Program-made: the position numbers and the translations under genes
DNA from: JAENWH01 sp038248745
GTDB lineage: Bacteria; Bacillota; Clostridia; Peptostreptococcales; Anaerovoracaceae
NCBI GenBank assembly: GCA_038248745.1
Contig: JBBRXC010000002.1
Location: 1-45,435 of the forward strand
DNA length: 45,435 bases
Direction of reading: 5' to 3'
The notes under the pieces: generated by a model
What the model was told of the DNA's origin: nothing
Seen by the model: the letters and a program-made list of their open reading frames with translations, nothing else
Databases searched by the model: none
In this document: piece by piece, positions 33,984 through 43,354 of the stretch
How positions within the stretch are numbered: position 1 is the first letter of the stretch
Layout: every line of letters begins with the position of its first letter

Positions 33984-34032
33984 CGAATCCTCCTTTCTTT
34001 GCTACCATAATTCATTTAATTGTTAGTATAAC

Positions 34033-35052
34033 TCATCTTATTCTGTTTATATAATGATAATCCTCTATTCTATTCACTTTAACGCCTACCTTCTGCCCAA
34101 TATAATAATTAACCTGTGCAAAATCTTCAGCAATAATTTCATGAGACCCATTTTTTAGCTGATAATGATTTGTACGTCCTGATTTTTTGATATCTGTAAT
34201 CAAATACTCGTTGCCTTCTATCAAAATAGAAATCTCATGTGGTCGTAAAAAGAGTTGTGCATCGCCGTCCTTGTTTTGGCGTGCTGGATAATCCCCGAGA
34301 AAAGAATAGAACACCTCATCTTTAACCTTACCATTAATCATATTGTATTCACCTAAAAAACTTGCCACCATTTCATTTACTGGTTTATAAAATATAGTGC
34401 TTGGCGAATCGATTTGTTGGGTTTTCCCTTCTAGCATGACAATAATCTTATCTGATAATGAGAGACTTTCATCCCTATCATGTGTCACAAAAATAATGGT
34501 TTGATTCAGATCCCTTTGAACTTCTAAGATTAATTGACCCATTTCGTTTCTCAGATTGGGATCGAGATTTGAGAAAGGCTCATCCATAAGCATCAGCGTT
34601 GGTTCAATAGCCAAGCCCCTTGCTATGGCAACTCTCTGTTGCTGCCCTCCGGAAAGCTCTCTAGGCATACGGTCAAGCAATGCCTCAATGCGAAATTTCT
34701 CCGCCAGAAAATTTGTTTTTTTGTCTATGGCCTTTATATCCCATTTTTTATTGCGTGGCCCAAAGTTTATATTTTCTCTTATGGTTAAGTGTGGAAACAA
34801 AGTTGGTGCTTGAAAAATATAGGACATGTTACGATCCGTCACCCTATTATTTAGGATGCTTTTACCGTCCATTAAAACATCTCCAGATGTAGGGGTTAAA
34901 AGACCAGCAATTATTTTAAGTAAGGTAGTTTTTCCGGCTCCGGTAGGTCCCAATACGGATACCAAATTACCCCTGGAAGCCTCCATACAAATATTATGCA
35001 GTATTTCGTTAGATCCATATTTAAATGATATATTTATTAATTCAAGTTTCAT
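34033..35052 (-). CDS. ABC transporter ATPase, YnjD/PotA-like
   Basis: This 339-residue ATPase has Walker A GPTGAGKTTL, signature LSGGQQQRVAIARGLA, Walker B LMLMDEPFSNLD and the switch H in FVTHDRDES. A C-terminal TOBE domain follows (QLFLRPHEISILIEG). It would power the two permeases encoded just upstream (12-bp gap). By family it resembles iron, thiamine or polyamine importers; with a YnjB-like binding protein the YnjBCD type is the best fit. Confidence 0.9.
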   Translation of the reverse strand: MKLELINISFKYGSNEILHNICMEASRGNLVSVLGPTGAGKTTLLKIIAGLLTPTSGDVLMDGKSILNNRVTDRNMSYIFQAPTLFPHLTIRENINFGPRNKKWDIKAIDKKTNFLAEKFRIEALLDRMPRELSGGQQQRVAIARGLAIEPTLMLMDEPFSNLDPNLRNEMGQLILEVQRDLNQTIIFVTHDRDESLSLSDKIIVMLEGKTQQIDSPSTIFYKPVNEMVASFLGEYNMINGKVKDEVFYSFLGDYPARQNKDGDAQLFLRPHEISILIEGNEYLITDIKKSGRTNHYQLKNGSHEIIAEDFAQVNYYIGQKVGVKVNRIEDYHYINRIR

Positions 35053-35064
35053 GCTCCTGCCTTC

Positions 35065-35853
35065 CTATTCGAATAAATAACTGACTACTTTAGCCTTGCG
35101 TTTTGAAATCCAATCAGCCCCCCAAAAGACTAAAAGGTTGATAAATATAAATCCCAATCCCAGTATAGCACCATTAATACTATCACCGTTGCTCATATAG
35201 GGGTACATGACCATGGAAAAGGAAATGATATTCCCTCCCCCAAGAATAAAAGTAGAGAAATATTCCGAGAAAGAAATCAGAAATCCTACTGCGCCCGAGA
35301 GCATAAACGCTGGATGAAGCAATGGAATTAATAGCTGTTGATAAAGTTGAATGGATGTACTTCCCAATGTTAAAGCAGCTTCTTCCATGTCCCTGCTGAT
35401 TCCCTCAAAGAAGGAAATGCAGATGGTTGTGGTGTAAGGTATCGTTACCAACGTATGACCTATTACTACTGCGATGAATGAATTTGAAAGCCCTAACTTC
35501 GCGGTCATCAATTGGACGCCAATGAAAAGTGCCATCGAAGGTATAAATAGAGGAATGGAGTAAACCTTGCGGACCAAGCGAATTCCGATATTATCATATC
35601 GTGTTAGCGCTCTTGCAGTCATAGCACCTATAAAGGTTGCCAAAATAGCGTTTAAAATGCCAATAACAATGCTGCTTCTAACCCCTTCCCAAAATATTGG
35701 TGTGGCTGCTAGCAGTGTATGCCAATATTTTAATGTGAAATATGATGGCCATAAATTCGGATACGTATAATTTAAAAAAAACGCATTAAATACGATAAAA
35801 ATCATTGAAAAAAGTATAACTGATGAAAAAATAAGCAAAATAAATTTTCTCAT
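35065..35853 (-). CDS. ABC transporter permease, YnjC C-half-like
   Basis: This 262-residue inner-membrane protein has six helices. Its EAA loop is DMEEAALTLGSTSIQLYQQLLIPLLHPAF, with ALTLG as in iron/thiamine/polyamine permeases. The end FWGADWISKRKAK is cytoplasmic. It overlaps the upstream permease gene by 4 bp (ATGA), so the pair is translated together and probably forms a heterodimer. Confidence 0.9.
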   Translation of the reverse strand: MRKFILLIFSSVILFSMIFIVFNAFFLNYTYPNLWPSYFTLKYWHTLLAATPIFWEGVRSSIVIGILNAILATFIGAMTARALTRYDNIGIRLVRKVYSIPLFIPSMALFIGVQLMTAKLGLSNSFIAVVIGHTLVTIPYTTTICISFFEGISRDMEEAALTLGSTSIQLYQQLLIPLLHPAFMLSGAVGFLISFSEYFSTFILGGGNIISFSMVMYPYMSNGDSINGAILGLGFIFINLLVFWGADWISKRKAKVVSYLFE

Positions 35854-36773
35854 ACCATACCTCTTCTCATCAGTTTCCCGATTAAGACAATATAGACTCC
35901 CGCTGTTAATACCCCTGCTATAAGCACTAAAATACTCATTGCCATCGTACTTGGAATTTGCTGTATATCAGGACTGATATACAAACTATACAATTTCACT
36001 TGTAATGCGACTGGTTCTATGGAACTAAGAATATACGGCGCTTCAAAGGAACCAATGGTAAAACCTAGCAATACAAAGGAACACCACTGTACTGTGCTGC
36101 ATGTTAAAGGTAGGTACACCTTTCTAAAAAGTGTGAAATTTTCTGCCCCAAGTGTTAAAGCCACTTCTTCATATTGTTTACTAACTCTAGACATAACATT
36201 AATTGTAAATAGGGCCACAAATGGCGTACCTTTAAAAATATACACCATAATAATGCCAATACCTAAAGGTTCATTAAGCAATACTGGGAATTGAGAAGCT
36301 TCTTTGATGAATCCAAATGCATATAAAACTCTTGATAAAAATCCAGACTGGCTAAAAAAAGTTGTAATAATAAAGATGGCATACAAGTATGGCAAAACCA
36401 GTCCAAGTTGTAGAATTTTTTGTGTGATCCATTTTAGTATAATATGGTTAGATGAAATAAAACAATAGGCCAAGAAAACTCCCAATGCAGAAGCAGTGAA
36501 GGTGGAAACGACTGCTAGATAAATAGAATACCCTAAGCTTTCCCAAAACCCGACATTAGTTAGAATTGTTGTATAGCTATGTACGTTTAGTTGTGTCAAC
36601 CCAATGCTTGGTATATATCCAAAACTTTCAAGGATAGACGCCAAAAGACCACCGCCAATAAATACAATGTATAGGAGGCAAACTGGAAGGATTAGAAGAA
36701 AAGAAATCCTTTTTTCACTATATAAACTCTCTATTTCCCGGCGATTTTCTCTGTCCATAGGTTTTCTATCCAA
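35850..36773 (-). CDS. ABC transporter permease, YnjC N-half-like
   Basis: This 307-residue protein has six helices after a short charged N-terminus, with the EAA loop YEEVALTLGAENFTLFRKVYLPLTCST. E. coli YnjC carries both halves in one long protein as I recall; here they are split. The assigned start lies 43 bp inside the end of the binding-protein gene; ATG 36758 is an alternative and neither has a clear SD, so coupled translation is likely. Confidence 0.88.
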   Translation of the reverse strand: MDRKPMDRENRREIESLYSEKRISFLLILPVCLLYIVFIGGGLLASILESFGYIPSIGLTQLNVHSYTTILTNVGFWESLGYSIYLAVVSTFTASALGVFLAYCFISSNHIILKWITQKILQLGLVLPYLYAIFIITTFFSQSGFLSRVLYAFGFIKEASQFPVLLNEPLGIGIIMVYIFKGTPFVALFTINVMSRVSKQYEEVALTLGAENFTLFRKVYLPLTCSTVQWCSFVLLGFTIGSFEAPYILSSIEPVALQVKLYSLYISPDIQQIPSTMAMSILVLIAGVLTAGVYIVLIGKLMRRGMV

Positions 36774-37978
36774 TCAATATATTCAACTTGCATTTCGGGG
36801 AGTCTGTTACTAAAAAGCATTTCCATATCCATTGAGGACGGTCCTCCTTGGACATCTGTTAGTTTCCGTTTCGTAACGCCATCAATTTTCCTTAGATCTA
36901 AAGCGGGAACATCCCCCCATACTTCAGGTTTATATTTTTCAATCTGGGCTTTAGGACTTTCTAAAAAATCGATGACGATCAAAGCAGCAGCCTTATTGGG
37001 CGCATTATATGGGATTGCCAAATAATGAGAATTCCCAATGGTTCCTGTATCGAAGACGTAGGTTCTCACCGTCTCAGGGTAAATCCCCTTCAAGACCATC
37101 CCATTGGTTTTACCAACTTCAAATCCCATTGTAAATAAAACTTCTCCGTTTTTGAATAACGCATCTAACTGTGCTTGATTTGCCGGATAGGCTTTTCCTT
37201 GACGCCAAGAATACTTGTTGAGTTCCGTAAAATAATCCACCACTGGTTTGGAGATTTCATCGAATTCAGACTTTGTCAATTCAGTTTGGAAAAGATCTCG
37301 TTCTCCTGTTAGCTCATAATAAGCGGTTCTGACAAATGCACTTCCAGCGAAATCGTCCGGTAGCTTTGGATAAGTGAATTTCCCGGGGTTTTCTTTAGCC
37401 CAAAGGAGGAGTTCGGCAAAATTTCTAGGCGGATCGGTTACTATTTTTGAATCATAACTAAATACTAGCTGGGCCCTTCCCCAAATAGCTTCATACCCTT
37501 CGATAGGTATTCCTGTATCAATATTTAAATCTGATGCCTCAAGTTGATAGAAACTATTTAGATTTGGGAGCACCTCTGTGAAAGGTCCCCAGATTAGGTC
37601 TGCATCTTTGGCCATTCTAAAATTCTCGGCATTGATCCATAACAAATCGGCAGTACCTGCATTAATATTGTTTTTTTTATCATTTAGAAGTTTACTAAGA
37701 TATTCTGGAGGATTCATAGGCACCCGTCTCAGTGTAATACCATAATTTGCGTTAAGGTGATCACTAACATAGCCATCCATATATTGATTCACTGCTTCAT
37801 TGCCACCCCACATGAAAATGGTTACCGTTTGATTTTTTCCATCCTGAAGAACCTGTGCCCATTCGGTATATGTCTCTTTGGAAATCTCTTCAGAACGAGC
37901 ATTTGTACCACAGGCAGTTACTGAAATTATCAGTATGATTAGTAATCCAAAGACTATAAAGTTCTTTTTTATCATCAC
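36731..37978 (-). CDS. YnjB-like ABC substrate-binding lipoprotein
   Basis: This 415-residue lipoprotein has a signal peptide ending in ISVTAC (lipidated Cys 23). The mature part carries QTVTIFMWGGNEAVNQYMDGYV, TADLLWINAENFRMAKDADLIWGPFTE and AQLVFSYDSK. The WGGNxxVNxY and LIWINGENF-like blocks are those of the E. coli YnjB family, distantly related to thiamine- and iron-binding proteins. The ligand is unknown. A GTG start is used (GGAGG 10 nt upstream); ATG follows as the next codon. It lies 28 bp behind a TVP38 gene. Confidence 0.87.
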   Translation of the reverse strand: MMIKKNFIVFGLLIILIISVTACGTNARSEEISKETYTEWAQVLQDGKNQTVTIFMWGGNEAVNQYMDGYVSDHLNANYGITLRRVPMNPPEYLSKLLNDKKNNINAGTADLLWINAENFRMAKDADLIWGPFTEVLPNLNSFYQLEASDLNIDTGIPIEGYEAIWGRAQLVFSYDSKIVTDPPRNFAELLLWAKENPGKFTYPKLPDDFAGSAFVRTAYYELTGERDLFQTELTKSEFDEISKPVVDYFTELNKYSWRQGKAYPANQAQLDALFKNGEVLFTMGFEVGKTNGMVLKGIYPETVRTYVFDTGTIGNSHYLAIPYNAPNKAAALIVIDFLESPKAQIEKYKPEVWGDVPALDLRKIDGVTKRKLTDVQGGPSSMDMEMLFSNRLPEMQVEYIDWIENLWTEKIAGK

Positions 37979-38006
37979 TATAATGTTTCCTCCCCTCTCA
38001 AGTTGC

Positions 38007-38717
38007 TTATTTCGGTTGGTGTTGATCAGCCTTTTTCCTGAAATTAATAAAAGCTCTTATGGTGTAGACAAGGATTACAACTACCACAATCGCCATTGAA
38101 TAGGTGAAAAATTTGTCGTTATAAGCACTTAATTTATGAATTTCATTTCCAACAGTTGAATAAACAATGGTAGCCGGGAGCATTCCAATACCTGTAGAAA
38201 TTAAAAAAATACCTATCTTCATTCTACTAAGCCCTGCAGCATAACTTATAAAGTCAAATGAAACAAATGGCAACAGTCTTGCAATTAAAACAACCCTGAA
38301 TCCATATTTCCCACTGATTTGATCAATTTTATTCCAGGATTTTTCGTTTTTATAGCGCTTTCGAACAAATTTTTCGCCTAGTATTCTTGCTAATAAAAAA
38401 GCAACAACCGCACCCGCCATAGCCCCCACCCAAGAAATAAAGGCGCCCCAAAAAATTCCAAATACGATCCCGTTGGCCAAGGTCACTAAAAAAGATGGGA
38501 GTGGAAAGGCAACTGCCTGAATAATCATTAATAAAATACTGAATAGGGGCGCAAAGACTCCCCAGGATTGAATCAAGGAGACAACATCATCAATGGAGCC
38601 TTTTGATAGGGTCAAAAAAAAGCCTACCAGGTCACCTCTATAGAAGTAAATCCAACCTGCTATTCCACAAAGAACCAACAACCATAACCACTTTGTGCCT
38701 TTACTGATTTGTATCAT
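38007..38717 (-). CDS. TVP38/TMEM64 (VTT domain, DedA-like) membrane protein 2, YdjX/YdjZ type
   Basis: This 236-residue inner-membrane protein has about five helices. Its VTT core reads FPLPSFLVTLANGIVFG, GAVVAFLLARILGEKFV and RLLPFVSFDFISYAAGLSRMK. VTT/DedA proteins are linked to lipid scrambling or flipping and proton-dependent membrane homeostasis. The start is ATG 38717 with AGGACGGA upstream, one base after the previous stop; a longer frame to 38741 overlaps the upstream gene. Confidence 0.88.
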   Translation of the reverse strand: MIQISKGTKWLWLLVLCGIAGWIYFYRGDLVGFFLTLSKGSIDDVVSLIQSWGVFAPLFSILLMIIQAVAFPLPSFLVTLANGIVFGIFWGAFISWVGAMAGAVVAFLLARILGEKFVRKRYKNEKSWNKIDQISGKYGFRVVLIARLLPFVSFDFISYAAGLSRMKIGIFLISTGIGMLPATIVYSTVGNEIHKLSAYNDKFFTYSMAIVVVVILVYTIRAFINFRKKADQHQPK

Positions 38718-38718
38718 A

Positions 38719-39330
38719 TCAATTTTCCGTCCTGTTTCCATCCAACAATTTAGCTTCTTTGATGAATCTGTTGAAGCGAATTAATCCAGTGTATAATATT
38801 AGTATGTTTAGTACCATCAAAATCCAGTTTGTGTAATAAGGTATAATCAGCATGAGAGAAAAGAATATGAAAGTTTCTGTACGCTCAATAAGGCCTACAT
38901 CATAATGCATACTCTTATTACCTGTATTTTGGTAAAGCGCTCCTGCTGCCATAAAGGTAGAAAAATTGAAAATAACCATCGTTAAAAATAGGATATACAT
39001 GAAACTGTACTGGGGAAAGCTTATTGCAAATCCAATAATAAGAGAGGCTTCCACCATGCGATCCATAATTAAGTCCATAAAAGCCCCTGCCTTTGAGGAT
39101 TTACCCGTCAACCTGGCAACAGATCCATCTAAAACGTCAAGAAAGCCTGAAATCCAAAGTAACATCAATGCGATTCCTAGTTTGTTCAATATAACTGCAG
39201 GTCCAACACATAGACCTAGAACGAAAGCAACTATGGTAATTTGATTCGGACTTATTTTCATAGAAACTAACCCCTTGCCTATTCGATCAAAAGCAGGTTG
39301 GAAAATATGTCTCGCCTTGCTATCAATCAT
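38719..39330 (-). CDS. CDP-alcohol phosphatidyltransferase (YnjF-like)
   Basis: This 203-residue membrane enzyme carries a perfect family motif: D65xxD68GxxAR73 then G82xxxD86xxxD90 (LDVLDGSVARLTG to AGAFMDLIMD). It has about five to six helices. It would join a CDP-activated lipid (CDP-diacylglycerol) to an alcohol such as inositol phosphate or glycerol phosphate; the alcohol is not predictable. ATG 39330 is selected (AAAGGAG upstream), giving an 8-bp overlap with the preceding TVP38 gene. Flanked on both sides by VTT genes. Confidence 0.9.
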   Translation of the reverse strand: MIDSKARHIFQPAFDRIGKGLVSMKISPNQITIVAFVLGLCVGPAVILNKLGIALMLLWISGFLDVLDGSVARLTGKSSKAGAFMDLIMDRMVEASLIIGFAISFPQYSFMYILFLTMVIFNFSTFMAAGALYQNTGNKSMHYDVGLIERTETFIFFSLMLIIPYYTNWILMVLNILILYTGLIRFNRFIKEAKLLDGNRTEN

Positions 39331-40006
39331 TGCCTTTCTCCTTTCCAAACTTACTTCTTTTTTTAAAGATTAAGATGATTAGGGTATACAAGACTAAAAA
39401 TGCAAGGGAGCTTATAAGAAGTATTGCATTGTCTTTGCTACCAAAAGCAGCAAATGAGACATAAACATACACCCCAGTCCCAGGAAGCATTCCTAAAAAG
39501 GTTGCTAGCGCATAATCTTTAAAGCTTATTGGGGTAAGGCCGGATAGATAGTTGATCACATTAAAAGGAAAAATGGGTAGCAAACGAATATATAATAGAT
39601 AGATGAATCCATTTTTTTCAATTGATTTCTCCATCTTGTCTAAATTGCCATCCGAAGGAATAAGGTGTTCGACGAGGTCCCTCCCTAGAAATCTAGAAAT
39701 GGCAAAGGTTATCTGGCATCCAATGTTGGATGCAATCACAACATAAAGAATACCTTGCCATAGTCCAAAGATAGGGCCCGCCACAATAGTCAACAGTGTG
39801 CCAGGGATAGCTAAAATAACACCGAGTATATAAACTCCTATATAGACGAAAGGCGCATAGGGATTCGAGCGAAAGGTCTCTATCTCGGATAGAATATTAT
39901 TTAGGTCAATTTTACCGGTTATTGCTATCGCAATAATACTTATTATAATAACAACAAGTATTGAAAATTTAATATAAAATTTTAATGATACAGATTTCTT
40001 AAACAT
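39323..40006 (-). CDS. TVP38/TMEM64 (VTT domain) membrane protein 1
   Basis: This 227-residue protein has an N-terminal helix followed by the VTT core: AIPGTLLTIVAGPIFGLWQG, NIGCQITFAISRFLGRDLV and RLLPIFPFNVINYLSGLTPI. It is similar to but clearly diverged from the second copy at 38007. The pair is like YdjX and YdjZ of E. coli. It probably acts in lipid movement across the membrane, or with the neighbouring flavoproteins; both are inferences. Confidence 0.88.
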   Translation of the reverse strand: MFKKSVSLKFYIKFSILVVIIISIIAIAITGKIDLNNILSEIETFRSNPYAPFVYIGVYILGVILAIPGTLLTIVAGPIFGLWQGILYVVIASNIGCQITFAISRFLGRDLVEHLIPSDGNLDKMEKSIEKNGFIYLLYIRLLPIFPFNVINYLSGLTPISFKDYALATFLGMLPGTGVYVYVSFAAFGSKDNAILLISSLAFLVLYTLIILIFKKRSKFGKEKGND

Positions 40007-40045
40007 TTGTAATGATCGCCTCCTGCTGTGAATTTATAACTGTAT

Positions 40046-41179
40046 TTAGCTTTTCATACTCCTCATAAAGTTTCTGTCAATATAGTCTTTTATATGCCAG
40101 CAAAGTTTACCCTCCATAATAATTCCTTTATATTGTAGCAATCCCTTATGGCCTCCGACTGAAATGATGGACAGATAATCCTTTTGCGGTTTGTAGGCTT
40201 TTAACAATTGACCATTCATAGAGGCTTTCATATTATGATAAAGATAATCTGCCTCCCGCACGGCATATACGCCTGCTTTTCTTATATATTGTTCTTTATT
40301 GAAACCGATGCAGTCTCCAGCACCAAAAATTCTAGGATCATTAATCGACTGTAAATACTTGTTAACGAGCACATACCCTCTTCCATCTGTCTCAATTCCT
40401 GAGGATTTAATAATTTCACTTGCTTTTGGGCCCGTTGCCCAAAAAATAAAACTAAAGGGTACAACCGTCCCATTATTTAGAAGAGCCCTGTCTTTTTTTA
40501 ACTCTTCAACGCTCAGTCCAAGGATCGATTCCATTCCTTCATTCTTTAACTTTTCAGTTATATGCTTTTTAAAGTTTTCTTGATACCCTGTTGCAACTTT
40601 AATTTGACTATCAATAATAGTTATACTAAAAGATTTATTATGGTGCATAAGTACCATTTTTAAAGAGAGTGCTAATTCAATACCTGCCGGTCCTCCACCC
40701 GCAAAAATGATTGGCTCGTCAAAGCCTGACTGTTCCATAAGCTCCTGTTTATGACAAATTATATTGTTGAAAGGTTTGATTTGTTTGGCATACTCTTTAA
40801 CTCCAGCCAATTCCAACCCTTGCACTTCTGATCCAATATCTATGGAAAGAAAATCAAAATGCATCAGGTTGTCGTTTCCCAAGAGAACGGAACACTCCTT
40901 TTGCTGAATTAATAATACTTCTTCCTCTATAAAGGTAACATTGGACCTTTTAGATAATTCCGCTAAATCAAATCGTAAATCTTCTTCTTGATAAATACCC
41001 TCTAAAAAACCACCCAACATTCCGGAATAGTATTGCCAGCGACTTTTAGAAACAAGAACCACGTCGTAATCCTCATAGCCACCTTTATGGCGCATTAAAT
41101 ACATAAACTTTACATGTGCATGGCCTCCACCTATTAGGATTATTTTCTTTTTGTCTGTGCGATTTCTGTCTTTTAACAA
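40046..41179 (-). CDS. NDH-2-like FAD oxidoreductase (pyridine nucleotide-disulfide family)
   Basis: This 377-residue flavoprotein has FAD motif ILIGGGHAHVKFMY, second Rossmann FAGGGPAGIELALSL and C-terminal FAD motif RIFGAGDCIGF. The GGGHAH start and the YYSGMLGGFLEGIY block resemble the NDH-like half fused to SelD in some bacteria, and type II NADH dehydrogenases. It has no CxxxxC redox pair. It may oxidise NAD(P)H and pass electrons to a membrane quinone or partner. TTG 41179 is preferred (GAGGTG 6 nt upstream) over the longer TTG start at 41200. It follows the MerA-like gene by 47 bp. Confidence 0.82.
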   Translation of the reverse strand: MLKDRNRTDKKKIILIGGGHAHVKFMYLMRHKGGYEDYDVVLVSKSRWQYYSGMLGGFLEGIYQEEDLRFDLAELSKRSNVTFIEEEVLLIQQKECSVLLGNDNLMHFDFLSIDIGSEVQGLELAGVKEYAKQIKPFNNIICHKQELMEQSGFDEPIIFAGGGPAGIELALSLKMVLMHHNKSFSITIIDSQIKVATGYQENFKKHITEKLKNEGMESILGLSVEELKKDRALLNNGTVVPFSFIFWATGPKASEIIKSSGIETDGRGYVLVNKYLQSINDPRIFGAGDCIGFNKEQYIRKAGVYAVREADYLYHNMKASMNGQLLKAYKPQKDYLSIISVGGHKGLLQYKGIIMEGKLCWHIKDYIDRNFMRSMKS

Positions 41180-41226
41180 TTCAATCACCTCAAAATTCAA
41201 ATAAATAATGTTTTATAATATAATTG

Positions 41227-42645
41227 TTATAGATTTATGATGAAGCGAAGAAGCTTCTTTTGCCACTCTTTAAAGTTCCTTAAGGTCCATTGGGTGGATG
41301 TTGCTTGAAAAATCTCCGCCTCTGTAGGATAAGATAGAATAAATTTCGTAAATGCGCTTGGCCCAAGCTTCTTACTAATGGCCATGCTTGCAAGAGGAAT
41401 AATCTCACCTGCCTTATCACCAACTAACGTAGCGCCTATGATATGGTTTTTATTATCAATGATTAGTTTTAAGAATCCTTCTGTGTCTTGTTCCGTTACA
41501 AATCTGTCAATCTCTTTTGTCTGTATGATGATACTATCCTTAAAAAGATTTGCTTTTTTTGCATCCTCCTCTAAGTAACCCACATGAGCAATTTCAGGAT
41601 TGGTATAGGTTGTCCATGGTAATATGGAATAATTTGTCTTGGCATTCAACCTTAACAATGTATTTCTGATAATAATGCCTGCTTGATGTCCTGCCATATG
41701 TGTAAATAAAAATGGTCCTGTACAGTCCCCACAGGCATAAATATTGTCTATGTTTGTCTGCATCTTATTATTTGTTTTTATAAATCCTCTTTGATCGGTT
41801 TCAACACCTGCATTTTCAAGCCCGATGCCACGAGTAACAGGTTTTCTCCCAAGTGAAATTAATAGATGTGTTCCCTCAATTTCAAAAATTTCTCCATTTT
41901 CTTCTACAACTACTGAAATACCTCTTTGATTATTTTTAACGTTGATTATTTTAGTATTCAAATGCAACTGAATACCGTCTTCTCTCATACGTTTTTCCAT
42001 GATTGGAGATACTTCTGGCTCGTCTTTCTTGAAAAGATGGTCGGAATGGTCGATGATAGATACCTTTGAGCCCAAATGTCTGATCCCTTGACCTAGTTCA
42101 AGCCCAATTGGACCAGCGCCCAATACAATAAGATGGCTTGGCTGCTCTTTTAAATCAAAGAAATTCTTGTTTGTTAAATAAGATACGTCCAAAAGTCCTT
42201 CAATAGGCGGTATGACAGGTTCGGATCCCGTAGCTATAACGATATACTTGGCCGTGTAAAGTATATTGTCAGCTTTAATTGTATGACTATCAACAATTTC
42301 AGCTTTGCTCCCTACTACTTTAACACCCATTCTTTCAAACCGAGAAATTGAGTCGTGTGGCTTTATTAAATCAATGGCCTCTCCTACTTTACTCATTACA
42401 GTAGCAAAATCTATGGTTATATCCCCAGGATGGATACCCATTTTATAGGAATTTCTCATATTATAAGCAGTATGCGCGCACTTTAGAAACGCCTTACTTG
42501 GCACACAACCGTTATATAGACACTCTCCCCCCGTTTTGTTAGATTCAAACAAGACCACCTTAGCGCCTATCGATGCAGAACCAGCTGCAGTAACCAAACC
42601 ACCACTTCCAGCTCCTATTACGGCAATATGAAAATCGTATTTCAT
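41227..42645 (-). CDS. MerA/Lpd-like FAD disulfide oxidoreductase
   Basis: This 472-residue protein has the FAD motif VIGAGSGGLVTAA, redox cysteines C42 and C47 (GECLYNGCVPSKA), the NAD(P) motif LGAGPIGLELGQ and YACGDCTG. The C-terminal motif is SYPTEAEIFQ instead of the HP-x-LSE of dihydrolipoamide dehydrogenase, so the catalytic His is missing. It also lacks the C-terminal Cys pair and N-terminal domain of mercuric reductase. It is therefore a MerA-like family member of unknown substrate. It is probably the first gene of the long minus-strand operon, with SD AAGGAG upstream. Confidence 0.87.
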   Translation of the reverse strand: MKYDFHIAVIGAGSGGLVTAAGSASIGAKVVLFESNKTGGECLYNGCVPSKAFLKCAHTAYNMRNSYKMGIHPGDITIDFATVMSKVGEAIDLIKPHDSISRFERMGVKVVGSKAEIVDSHTIKADNILYTAKYIVIATGSEPVIPPIEGLLDVSYLTNKNFFDLKEQPSHLIVLGAGPIGLELGQGIRHLGSKVSIIDHSDHLFKKDEPEVSPIMEKRMREDGIQLHLNTKIINVKNNQRGISVVVEENGEIFEIEGTHLLISLGRKPVTRGIGLENAGVETDQRGFIKTNNKMQTNIDNIYACGDCTGPFLFTHMAGHQAGIIIRNTLLRLNAKTNYSILPWTTYTNPEIAHVGYLEEDAKKANLFKDSIIIQTKEIDRFVTEQDTEGFLKLIIDNKNHIIGATLVGDKAGEIIPLASMAISKKLGPSAFTKFILSYPTEAEIFQATSTQWTLRNFKEWQKKLLRFIINL

Positions 42646-42737
42646 GTTAAGTCTCCTTACTATAACTTTTGGATACTTTTTTTAGATTTATTCTTCTTTT
42701 AAATCTTCGTAAAACTGAAAATGATTTCACTTACATA

Positions 42738-43286
42738 TTATTTTACATTTTGAATAAGGGCTATTAATAACCCTGCAATAGCCTTCTTCGTTCTTTCGTC
42801 TATCAAATTGCCGTCTTCATCAAACTTTGTATTTGCTTTGGCAATAAATACTTCAGGTTTGTTCAAAGGGATAAGATTCAAGGCAACACATACCTGCCGC
42901 AAATGATACTGAACTCTAATCCCACCATACATGCTTGGTGATGCACTCATTATTGCAAGTGGTTTTCCGTATAAAGGCAATTCATCTCCTCTAGATGCCC
43001 AATCTAGGGCATTCTTCAAAACAGGTGGTATTGAAAAATTATATTCAGGCGTAGAAATTAGTACAGCATCCGCTTCAAAAAGTTTCTTTTTAAAGACAGT
43101 GACTGAAGCAGGTGTTCCCTGTACTTCAATATCTTCATTGTAGAAAGGTATATCAGCAAGATCTATAATATCCAATATGGCATTCTCCGGAAGTAGCATT
43201 TGCGCAGCCCTTAATGCGGCTTTATTAAATGAATTACGCCTTAAGCTTCCTGTGAACCCTACAATCCTTATTACTTTATCCATCAT
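42738..43286 (-). CDS. NADPH-dependent FMN reductase family protein
   Basis: This 182-residue flavodoxin-fold enzyme has the FMN phosphate loop GFTGSLRRNSFNKAAL, the isoalloxazine loop STPEYNFSIPPVLKNALDW and ASPSMYGG. It is of the ChrR/YieF/azoreductase group that reduces FMN, quinones or chromate with NAD(P)H. ATG 43286 is chosen (AAGGAG 9 nt upstream). It is 92 bp ahead of the MerA-like gene on the same strand and may be co-transcribed. Confidence 0.9.
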   Translation of the reverse strand: MMDKVIRIVGFTGSLRRNSFNKAALRAAQMLLPENAILDIIDLADIPFYNEDIEVQGTPASVTVFKKKLFEADAVLISTPEYNFSIPPVLKNALDWASRGDELPLYGKPLAIMSASPSMYGGIRVQYHLRQVCVALNLIPLNKPEVFIAKANTKFDEDGNLIDERTKKAIAGLLIALIQNVK

Positions 43287-43354
43287 CAATCTTATCTCCT
43301 TATTAATTTCTGTAATATATTTTATAATAGTTATAATTCCGTTTAATATAATTT

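Noticed and set aside
41227..42645. Mercuric reductase merA
   Set aside because: No N-terminal metal-binding domain, no C-terminal Cys pair and no mer genes nearby.
42684..42706. Hairpin AGATTTA...TAAATCT as a terminator of the FMN reductase
   Set aside because: On the transcribed strand it is followed by A residues, not T, so it is not an intrinsic terminator.
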